From positions 1 through 5,382 of the forward strand of contig VFKU01000708.1 in the NCBI GenBank assembly GCA_009885415.1: a stretch of 5,382 nt of DNA, in the 5' to 3' direction. Each line of letters begins with the position of its first letter. Position 1 is the stretch's first letter. The position numbers and the translations under genes were made by a program. This DNA comes from Rhodothermota bacterium. Its GTDB lineage: Bacteria > Hydrogenedentota > Hydrogenedentia > Hydrogenedentales > GCA-2746185. This document shows positions 1 through 5,212 of the stretch, piece by piece. Under the pieces are notes generated by a model. It searched no databases, was not told where the DNA came from, and saw only the letters and a list, made by a program, of their open reading frames with translations.

Positions 1-31
1 CCGCGCGATCCGCGTGGCGGCGTGTAGGTAG
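1..31 (+). other. Possible 3' tail of an upstream gene
   Basis: The first bases are open in all three forward frames. Frame 1 closes with TAG at 25-27 and frame 2 with TAG at 29-31, so an upstream gene could end at either point, just before the ribosome binding site of the next gene. Only 8-9 residues are visible (ending RGGV or VAACR), which is too few to identify a product or to choose a frame. If a gene does end here, the gap to the GTG at 46 is under 20 bases, and the glycosyltransferase would be an internal member of a longer operon. Confidence 0.2.
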
Positions 32-34
32 GAG
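30..34 (+). promoter_or_regulatory. Ribosome binding site for the GT2 gene
   Basis: AGGAG lies 11 bases upstream of the GTG at 46. It supports the GTG as the true start, because no ATG in this frame occurs before residue 23 and the N-terminal strand of the GT2 fold would be lost from a start there. Confidence 0.55.
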
Positions 35-45
35 CACCCTAGACC

Positions 46-765
46 GTGGCGGAAAAACACTCGGTTTCGGTCGTCGTGCCTTTTTATAACGAGCGGGAAA
101 ACGTCCCGCTGATGGCCGCCCGCCTCAAGCCGGTCTTCGACGCCATGGGCGGCGCGTGCGAATGCCTGCTGGTCAACGACGGCAGCCAGGACGGAACGCG
201 CGACGCCATCGAGGCCGTCGCCGCCGTGGATCCGCGTTTTCGCGCCGTCCACCACCTGCGAAATTTCGGGCAGTCCGCCGCGCTGATTTCCGGCATGCGC
301 CGCGCGAAGGGCGACTATATTCTTACGCTCGACGGCGACCTCCAGAACGATCCCGAAGACCTGCCGGAGCTGGTGAAACTTCTGACCGACTTCGATTGCG
401 TGTGCGGCTACCGCGCCAAGCGTAACGACACCTGGGTGCGCCGCGTCTCCAGCCGTGTGGCTAATGCCGTGCGCAAGACCATCCTCAAAGACGGACTGCG
501 CGACACCGGTTGCGGAACCAAGGGCTTCCGCAAAGAGTGCGTCGATCTTCTAGTCTGCTTCAACGGCGCCCACCGTTTTTTCGCCGCCGTGCTGATCTCG
601 GCCGGCATGAGAATCACCGAGTGCCCCGTACGCCACCACCCGCGCACGCACGGCGTCTCGAAATACGGCATCGGAAATCGGCTCGGCCGCGGACTCTTCG
701 ATCTCGTCGGCGTCGCTTGGCTCCAGCGCCGCCTCGTGTATCCCGCCGTCGAAGGCGAGTCCTGA
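46..765 (+). CDS. GT2 family glycosyltransferase, polyprenyl/dolichyl-phosphate sugar synthase type
   Basis: This 239-residue cytoplasmic or peripheral enzyme is predicted to transfer a sugar from a nucleotide-sugar to a polyprenyl phosphate, as DPM1, GtrB and ArnC do. Seen in the sequence: the N-terminal GT-A strand VVVPFYNERENVP (about residues 9-21), VNDGSQDGT at 43-51 (nucleotide-sugar binding), NFGQSAAL near 73-80, and the metal/donor motif DGDLQNDP at 96-103, which matches the DxDLQxP signature of this branch. DTGCGTKGFRKE (about 153-164) and HGVSKYG (about 203-209) are the usual downstream motifs. It starts with GTG, and its TGA directly abuts the next gene's start, so the two are probably translationally coupled. 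ArnC and GtrB carry two C-terminal transmembrane helices; this protein ends at an amphipathic stretch without them, so it resembles the short DPM1 type. The sugar (mannose, glucose, aminoarabinose or another) cannot be read from the sequence. The family is secure; the pathway is inferred from the neighbours. Confidence 0.9.
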   Translation: MAEKHSVSVVVPFYNERENVPLMAARLKPVFDAMGGACECLLVNDGSQDGTRDAIEAVAAVDPRFRAVHHLRNFGQSAALISGMRRAKGDYILTLDGDLQNDPEDLPELVKLLTDFDCVCGYRAKRNDTWVRRVSSRVANAVRKTILKDGLRDTGCGTKGFRKECVDLLVCFNGAHRFFAAVLISAGMRITECPVRHHPRTHGVSKYGIGNRLGRGLFDLVGVAWLQRRLVYPAVEGES

Positions 766-1458
766 GTGGACGGCGTCGCGGTGAGGGACATCAGCGCGCT
801 CTGGCACACGATCGGCATCGTGGGTGGCGTGATTTTCTACGGCCGCTTTTATGTGCAGTGGATCGCGTCCGAGCGCGCCGGGCGCAGCGTCATGCCGCTC
901 CTGTTTTGGTACATGAGCAGCGTCGGTTCAGTGCTGCTCGTGGGCTATTCCGTGGCCACGCAATCGCCGCTCGGCGCACTCGGCCAAAATTTCAATCTTG
1001 TCGTATACGGTCGCAATCTCATCCACATCTGGCGAGAGAAGGGCACCTTGACGCGCCGCCGCCGCCACCTGGTCCACGGGACTATCCTGCTGGTCGGGAT
1101 ACCGGCGATTTATCTCTTGGGGCGCGTGTGGCTCAGCGAATACCAACACACGCAGGCGCAGCCCCCCGAGGTCGCGCGGCGCGTGTGGTTCTGGCTGGCG
1201 ATTGGCGCGGTGGGCCAGGCGCTTTTCGCAGCACGCTTTCTGCTGCAATGGGCCGCCACGGAAATGAAGCGGCGCAGCGTGGTCCCGCCGGCCTTCTGGT
1301 ATCTCAGCTTGCTGGCATCGGCGCTGCAAGCGGCCACCTTCTTTCAGCGGCGCGAATGGGTCTTCGCCATCGGCATGGCCGCGACCATCGTCATTTACCT
1401 GCGCAACATCTGGCTGGTCCGCAAGGCCGGCGACGAGGGGCAAGAGGCCTCGGCATGA
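766..1458 (+). CDS. Tandem LAB_N-domain integral membrane protein (lipid A biosynthesis N-terminal domain, two copies)
   Basis: This 230-residue polytopic membrane protein contains two copies of the short hydrophobic domain found at the N-terminus of some LpxB proteins (LAB_N). Copy 1 (about residues 11-88) has RFYVQWIASE (27-36), RSVMPLLFWYMS (40-51) and YGRNLIHI (81-88). Copy 2 (about 140-218) repeats them as RFLLQWAATE (157-166), RSVVPPAFWYLS (170-181) and YLRNIWLV (211-218), exactly 130 residues later. A further hydrophobic segment (about 102-123) joins them, giving a likely 3+1+3 helix layout. There is no LpxB catalytic domain. The GTG at 766 follows the previous stop with no gap and has AAGG ten bases upstream (752-755); a GTG at 781 is possible but has no visible binding site. 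The gene lies between a lipid-phosphate sugar synthase and an ArnT-like transferase. The molecular role of free LAB_N proteins is not established; a part in lipid-linked sugar handling or translocation is my inference. Confidence 0.88.
   Translation: MDGVAVRDISALWHTIGIVGGVIFYGRFYVQWIASERAGRSVMPLLFWYMSSVGSVLLVGYSVATQSPLGALGQNFNLVVYGRNLIHIWREKGTLTRRRRHLVHGTILLVGIPAIYLLGRVWLSEYQHTQAQPPEVARRVWFWLAIGAVGQALFAARFLLQWAATEMKRRSVVPPAFWYLSLLASALQAATFFQRREWVFAIGMAATIVIYLRNIWLVRKAGDEGQEASA
796..1419 (+). repeat. Internal protein-level duplication (two LAB_N units)
   Basis: Residues 11-88 and 140-218 of the membrane protein share matched motifs in the same order: RFxxQWxxxE, RSVxPxxFWYxS and YxRN. The offset is constant at 130 residues (390 bases). 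The duplication is clear at protein level but not obvious in the DNA, which suggests an old event. The corresponding DNA is about 796-1029 and 1183-1419. Confidence 0.85.
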
Positions 1459-3302
1459 ATCCCGCCCTGCGGATCGCGCTCGTATCGATCGGGGTCGTCT
1501 TCGTTCTCACCGTGCCGGCGCTCACGAAGGATCTCTGGACGCCCGACGAGCCGCGCTACGCCCTGGTCGCCAAGGAAATGATGCTCTCCGGCGACTACCT
1601 CGTACCCCGGCGCAACAACGAGGTGTATCGCGAGAAGCCGCCCTTGTTGTTCTGGCTCATGGCGGCGGCGTCCTGGCCGGTGGGAACGGTGACGGAATTT
1701 ACCGCGCGCATCCCATCGCTGCTCTCCGCCTTGGCGACCTTGCTCTTGACCTTCGATCTTGCGCGGCGAATGTTCGGCGATCGCACGGGCCTCTGGTCCG
1801 CCCTCATCCTGATGACCACCTTCCGCTTCTGGTGGCAATCGAACACCGGGCAAATCGACATGCTCCTGACCGCCTGCATCACGTTCTCGCTCTATTCACT
1901 CTGGCGTTGGCGCGAGGCGAGCGGCCGCGGGTGGGGGGTGAGGTTTCACGCGGGGCTCGCGCTGGGCCTGCTTGCGAAGGGACCGCCAGCACTCGTGTTC
2001 GCGGCCTTCGGCTCGGCCGCAAACGCCTGGGCAAACAAGGAAGGCCGCCGGAGCCTGCGCCTTTGGCTTGGCCTGCCCTTGGCGCTCGCGCTGGCCGCGC
2101 TATGGTTCTATCTGTCCCGCCGTGCGACTGCCGGCCCCGTTGCGGATGAAGTCTCCGGGACCTTCTCGCGCCAGATCGTCGACCGCATGCTCTCCGGAGT
2201 CAGCCACGCACAGCCGCCTTGGTACTACCTGGAGAATTTGCCGGCGGACTGCTTTCCCTGGACGCTACTCCTGCCGTGGACCGCGTTCTTTGCCTGGCGA
2301 CAGCGCCGTGAAGGGCCGGCCATGCGCCTCCTATTGAGCTGGATTCTCCCCGCGCTCGTTTTCTTTCACCTCATCGCTGAAAAGCGCGCGCTCTACCTGC
2401 TTCCGCTTTACCCGCCAGCGGCGATATTAGTCGCGCGCAGCCTGCTCGCCCTGATCGACGAGGGCCGCTACGCGTGGCTGCGCGCGAGCGCCTACGCGTG
2501 GATGCCCGTGTCGCTCGCGGTGGCCGCGTTGCCCGTGTTACTGCCGTTTACTGCCTTCGCGGGCGCCCACGACGATCGTCTCGCGGCGCTCTCGGCCGTG
2601 GGAGTGATTTGTCTCCTGTGGACGGGGCTTGTGGTCGGCGCAAAAGCCTGGCGCCACTGGCCGGTCGCGTGGGTCGCGCAGGCATTGCTCTTGTTCTTCG
2701 CAATCGGAGTCGGTGCTTTTCCGGTGGTGGACCAGTTCAAGTCCGCCAAGGCGTTCTGCGCACCCGTGAGGGCCCTCGCCGGCGCCGGCCCGGTGACGGC
2801 CTTCGCGGTACGGCTTCAGCGCGAAGAATACGTTTTCTATTCAGACACCTTTCATCGCATTGTATTGGAGAGTCCGGGCGCGGCATTCCTCGACGCGGAT
2901 ATGCGAAGCATCGCCGCCGCCCTGCCGGGCCGGATGGCCGCGGCCTGCGAAAAGATCGCGATCGAGGACTACACGGGCCCCACAGCGGAGGAGCGCACCG
3001 CGTTGCGCGAGGCCGCGTCTGCGGCGCTGGCCGGCGCCGGACTACAATCGGATGTTCTCGCCCGGTACCGGCAGGCCGTGGCCCGAGACGTGGACGATGT
3101 GCTGCGTGCGGCCTCCGGCCCCGCCCCGGCCGTGATTTTCGTACAACCCTCGGATTGGCGATGGATATTGGCCTTCGCCGAAGACACCCGATTTTTGTCG
3201 GTCCTTCGCGACGAAGTCGTTTCAAGCCGGCATGTACTGTTGTTGGGAAATCCGGCCGCGACGGACACCTTGAGGCGACTGGGTGTAATGAGCGCGCGTT
3301 GA
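1455..3302 (+). CDS. ArnT/PMT-like integral membrane glycosyltransferase (GT39/GT83 superfamily)
   Basis: This 615-residue inner-membrane enzyme is predicted to transfer a sugar from a polyprenyl-phosphate donor to lipid A or another envelope acceptor on the periplasmic face. After a first transmembrane helix (about 5-22) comes the acidic catalytic loop motif LWTPDEPRYA with D31-E32, then REKPPLLFW (59-67). Next is NTGQIDMLLT with D135, then many hydrophobic helices, and the late motif EKRALYLLPLYPPAAIL beginning at 309. All are typical of ArnT-like PMT_2 proteins. The last helix is about 404-424, followed by a roughly 190-residue soluble, probably periplasmic, C-terminal domain. The total is somewhat longer than E. 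coli ArnT (about 550). The ATG at 1455 overlaps the preceding TGA as ATGA and has AGAGG at 1443-1447, seven bases upstream. The same frame stays open back to about 510, but that part is a shadow of the two upstream genes. The family is secure; 4-amino-4-deoxyarabinose as the sugar is not shown, so no arnT symbol is given. Confidence 0.9.
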   Translation: MNPALRIALVSIGVVFVLTVPALTKDLWTPDEPRYALVAKEMMLSGDYLVPRRNNEVYREKPPLLFWLMAAASWPVGTVTEFTARIPSLLSALATLLLTFDLARRMFGDRTGLWSALILMTTFRFWWQSNTGQIDMLLTACITFSLYSLWRWREASGRGWGVRFHAGLALGLLAKGPPALVFAAFGSAANAWANKEGRRSLRLWLGLPLALALAALWFYLSRRATAGPVADEVSGTFSRQIVDRMLSGVSHAQPPWYYLENLPADCFPWTLLLPWTAFFAWRQRREGPAMRLLLSWILPALVFFHLIAEKRALYLLPLYPPAAILVARSLLALIDEGRYAWLRASAYAWMPVSLAVAALPVLLPFTAFAGAHDDRLAALSAVGVICLLWTGLVVGAKAWRHWPVAWVAQALLLFFAIGVGAFPVVDQFKSAKAFCAPVRALAGAGPVTAFAVRLQREEYVFYSDTFHRIVLESPGAAFLDADMRSIAAALPGRMAAACEKIAIEDYTGPTAEERTALREAASAALAGAGLQSDVLARYRQAVARDVDDVLRAASGPAPAVIFVQPSDWRWILAFAEDTRFLSVLRDEVVSSRHVLLLGNPAATDTLRRLGVMSAR

Positions 3303-3332
3303 TTGTCCCGCAAGCGGGGCCTTCTATATACT
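3303..3332 (+). promoter_or_regulatory. Candidate sigma70-type promoter for the cmoA-like gene
   Basis: TTGTCC (3303-3308, 4 of 6 matches to TTGACA) is followed after 18 bases by TATACT (3327-3332, 5 of 6 matches to TATAAT). It lies directly after the stop of the ArnT-like gene. The AT-rich TCTATATACT stands out in a GC-rich spacer. Transcription would start near 3339, leaving a leader of about 58 bases. The call rests on consensus match and position only. Confidence 0.4.
3305..3320 (+). terminator. Weak hairpin after the ArnT-like gene (possible terminator)
   Basis: GTCCCG and CGGGGC can pair as a six-pair stem (one of them G-U) around the loop CAAG. It begins two bases after the TGA stop. 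It is followed by CTTCTATA rather than a real T tract, so it would be a poor intrinsic terminator, and it overlaps the candidate promoter spacer. It could equally be chance in GC-rich DNA. Confidence 0.2.
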
Positions 3333-3384
3333 TTGGCGGGGACGGGGCCTCGCGCGGCGACAGTAGTTCTACGCGAGCGACACC

Positions 3385-3389
3385 AGGAG
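3385..3389 (+). promoter_or_regulatory. Ribosome binding site deciding the cmoA-like start
   Basis: AGGAG lies seven bases before the ATG at 3397, which is ideal spacing. It favours this start over the in-frame ATG at 3409. Confidence 0.75.
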
Positions 3390-3396
3390 AGCATCC

Positions 3397-4158
3397 ATGA
3401 GCGCGGGTATGAACACCGGCGATTTGGTCCCGGACGATAAAATATTCGCACATCGCCGCGACGCGATCGGGGATTTCGATTTCGGAAAAGAGACCGCGCG
3501 GGTCTTCGACAACATGCTCGAACGATCGGTGCCCTTCTATGCCGAGATGCAGCGCATGGTCGGGGAACTCGCCGGCAGCTTTGCGACGGACCATTCGACG
3601 ATTTGGGACCTGGGTTGTTCGACGTGCAACACCTTTCTCGCCATGGAACACCGCTTGCGAGACAAGGCCGGCATTCAATTCGTCGGCCTCGACAATTCAG
3701 AGGAGATGCTGATCAAGGCGCGGAAGAAGATTTTGCAGGCGGGGAGTTCGTGCTCCTACGACCTTCGCTACGCGGACCTCAACGAGACCCTAGATATCTC
3801 GAATGCGTCGGTGGTGCTGTCGCTGTTGACCTTGCAGTTCGTACGTCCGCTCCACCGCGAGCGCGTGCTCAAGGACGTGTTTCGCGGGCTGAACGACGGC
3901 GGCTGTTTCATTCTCATCGAGAAAGTCATCGGAGAAGACTCGCTCTTCAGCCGCCTGTTTATCGAATACTATTACGAATTCAAACGGCGCAACGGCTACT
4001 CCGACCTCGAGATCGCGCAGAAGCGGGAAGCGCTCGAAAACGTCCTGGTGCCCTATCGCCTGAACGAAAACCTCGCCCTGCTCGAGTCGGTCGGATTTCG
4101 CACCAGCGAGGTCTTCTTCAAATGGTACAACTTCTGCGGTATCGTCGCAGTGAAATGA
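3397..4158 (+). CDS. cmoA: CmoA-like carboxy-S-adenosyl-L-methionine synthase
   Basis: CmoA converts SAM and prephenate to carboxy-SAM, which CmoB then uses to make the wobble uridine cmo5U in tRNA. This 253-residue protein aligns end to end with E. coli CmoA (247 residues) as I recall it. Shared motifs are RSVPxY (43-48), the SAM loop DLGCS (71-75), DNSxxM (99-104), TLQF (145-148), EDSLFSRLF (about 183-191) and FKRRNGYSDLEIAQKREALENV (about 196-216). Ligand contacts known in the E. coli enzyme correspond to Y48, G73-C74-S75, D99-N100, D127 and R210. R210 matches Arg199, the residue that holds the carboxylate and separates CmoA from ordinary methyltransferases. One contact differs: the position of Asn132 is L143. 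The start has a strong ribosome binding site and a candidate promoter. No cmoB is in the window; the next gene is a membrane methyltransferase 21 bases downstream. A related enzyme with changed substrate is possible. Confidence 0.75.
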   Translation: MSAGMNTGDLVPDDKIFAHRRDAIGDFDFGKETARVFDNMLERSVPFYAEMQRMVGELAGSFATDHSTIWDLGCSTCNTFLAMEHRLRDKAGIQFVGLDNSEEMLIKARKKILQAGSSCSYDLRYADLNETLDISNASVVLSLLTLQFVRPLHRERVLKDVFRGLNDGGCFILIEKVIGEDSLFSRLFIEYYYEFKRRNGYSDLEIAQKREALENVLVPYRLNENLALLESVGFRTSEVFFKWYNFCGIVAVK

Positions 4159-4179
4159 CGCCGGCCGGCGCCTTGAATC

Positions 4180-4935
4180 ATGAGTGAAGCCGACGCCACG
4201 CCGACCGGTCTGCGAGTGCGTATCGGCCGCTTTTTGTTCACCTACCGCAATGGAATTTTTCCCGCGGCGGCCGTCGTGATGGTTCTGTGTGCCCGGCCCC
4301 GCATTTTCATGGGCGACCTCCGTTACGATCGAATCCTCAGCGCGGCGGGCTTCGCCATCGCCTTCGCAGGGCAGGCGCTTCGCGCGGCCGTGATTGGACT
4401 GGCCTATATCCAGCGCGGCGGCAAGAACCGTAAAATCGACGCGCCCACGCTCGTGCGAGACGGCATCTTCTCTCTCTCACGGAACCCGCTTTACGTCGGG
4501 AACATCGCGATCATTCTCGGCCTCCTGGTCATTTACAATTCCCCCTGGGGCTACGCGGTCGTCCTGCCGGGCTTCCTCTTCGCCTACGTCTGCATCGTCG
4601 CGGCGGAGGAAGACTTCCTTCGGGGGAAGTTTGGCGCGGAGTACGACACCTACTGCGCGGAGGTCAACCGTTTTATTCCGACGCCGAAACGGTGGCGCTG
4701 GGTATTTCATGGCGCGACCTTCGACATCAAACGCGTAATTCTCAAGGACTACGGCAGCGCCTTCTACTGGGTCTCCATGGCCATCGCGCTCGTCCTCTGG
4801 AAGGACATCTGGAACTACGGCTTCGAGGCCGCCCAGGGAGAGATCGCGGCCCTTCTTCCGGTGTGGGTCGTCGTCCTGGTCGCATGGCGCCTCGCGCGAT
4901 TCGCCAAGAAGACCCGCTATTGGGTCGCCAGCTAG
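4180..4935 (+). CDS. Membrane methyltransferase of the isoprenylcysteine/phospholipid methyltransferase (ICMT/PEMT) type
   Basis: This 251-residue integral membrane protein belongs to the family that uses SAM to methylate lipid-like or prenylated substrates at the membrane. Hydrophobic helices lie at about 24-40, 51-77 and 106-134. The family signature follows: SLSRNPLYVG with R101-N102-P103-L104-Y105, then the paired glutamates E143-E144, then FGAEYDTY (151-158) and VNRFIP (162-167), which form the SAM and substrate pocket in known members. Residues 168-251 form an extension with two more hydrophobic segments (about 193-211 and 222-239) and a basic tail; many family members end soon after the FIP motif. 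An in-frame TGA just before the ATG (4174-4176) fixes this as the earliest start. No good ribosome binding site is visible, so translation may depend on the CmoA-like gene 21 bases upstream. The substrate cannot be told; bacterial members are poorly characterised. Confidence 0.85.
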   Translation: MSEADATPTGLRVRIGRFLFTYRNGIFPAAAVVMVLCARPRIFMGDLRYDRILSAAGFAIAFAGQALRAAVIGLAYIQRGGKNRKIDAPTLVRDGIFSLSRNPLYVGNIAIILGLLVIYNSPWGYAVVLPGFLFAYVCIVAAEEDFLRGKFGAEYDTYCAEVNRFIPTPKRWRWVFHGATFDIKRVILKDYGSAFYWVSMAIALVLWKDIWNYGFEAAQGEIAALLPVWVVVLVAWRLARFAKKTRYWVAS

Positions 4936-4988
4936 AAAACCTTTCATCATTCGCAGACGTTCTCGGACGTTCAATACCCCCCCCACTT

Positions 4989-5016
4989 GTCATTCTGAGC
5001 GGTAGCGAAGAATCTC
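4989..5016. repeat. Short dispersed-repeat-like motif (GTCATTCTGAGCG...AGCGAAGAATCT)
   Basis: The stretch opens with GTCATTCTGAGCG and closes with AGCGAAGAATCTC. It is an imperfect palindrome: ATTCT at 4992-4996 pairs with AGAAT at 5009-5013, and an inner GC/GC pair brackets the centre. I recall very similar strings scattered between genes in many unrelated GC-rich bacterial genomes, usually read as REP- or MITE-like. Copy number in this genome cannot be seen from one window. Confidence 0.55.
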
Positions 5017-5049
5017 CCCGTCGGTCAACAAGAGAATCGAGACAGGTAA

Positions 5050-5070
5050 TCTCACGTCGCGTTCGTGAGA
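5050..5070. repeat. Perfect 7-bp inverted repeat (hairpin)
   Basis: TCTCACG (5050-5056) and CGTGAGA (5064-5070) pair perfectly around a seven-base loop. The hairpin is followed on the plus strand by ATTTCTCCCG, with only a short T run, so it is a poor terminator. It may be part of the same repeat element as 4989-5016, or a weak terminator between the methyltransferase gene and the next gene. Confidence 0.4.
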
Positions 5071-5212
5071 ATTTCTCCCGAAAATCAAGTGATCCGGGAA
5101 TAGGAAAGGTTATTTAGCGCCCCGCGGCCGCCGTGATCGGGCGTAGTCGCGCGCCACGGTTTGGATGGAGTAGAGTTTCCTCCGTACTTGGCTCGAAGCC
5201 GAAAGGGCCGCC

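Larger units (their letters stand above)
4936..5212. other. Non-coding spacer with short repeats and hairpins
   Basis: No convincing gene is seen in these 277 bases on either strand, and the composition is less GC-rich than the flanking genes. The spacer holds GACGTTC twice with a 10-base period (4956-4962 and 4966-4972), an uninterrupted C8 tract (4977-4984), a dispersed-repeat-like motif (4989-5016), a perfect hairpin (5050-5070), and a weaker inverted pair TCCCG/CGGGA (5076-5080 and 5095-5099). No clear U-tract terminator follows the methyltransferase gene, and no convincing promoter was found for the gene at 5213. Confidence 0.6.

Noticed and set aside
928..1443. Minus-strand open frame opposite the LAB_N gene
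   Set aside because: Its charged, His/Arg-rich composition is what the complement of a hydrophobic membrane gene gives; no motif was seen.
510..1454. Upstream extension of the ArnT-like reading frame, open for a further 315 codons
   Set aside because: The translation is arginine- and proline-rich shadow sequence over two clearly real genes. The ATG at 1455 gives a normal N-terminal helix, a ribosome binding site and an ATGA overlap.
2474..3400. Plus-strand open frame of 308 codons in another frame of the ArnT-like gene
   Set aside because: It has arginine-rich low-complexity composition, lies inside a recognised gene, and has no domain or plausible ribosome binding site.
2737..3678. Long minus-strand open frame (313 codons) opposite the ArnT-like 3' end and the CmoA-like gene
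   Set aside because: The product is Arg/Pro-rich with no recognisable domain and crosses a promoter-like spacer and two well-supported plus-strand genes. It is a typical GC-rich shadow frame.
4159..4170. Perfect 12-base palindrome CGCCGGCCGGCG between the CmoA-like and ICMT-like genes
   Set aside because: It is built only of C and G in a GC-rich genome and has no loop. It is too likely by chance to call an operator or terminator.
4477..4986. Minus-strand open frame opposite the ICMT-like gene
   Set aside because: It is a shadow of the membrane protein coding strand, with no domain and a start inside the opposite gene's spacer.
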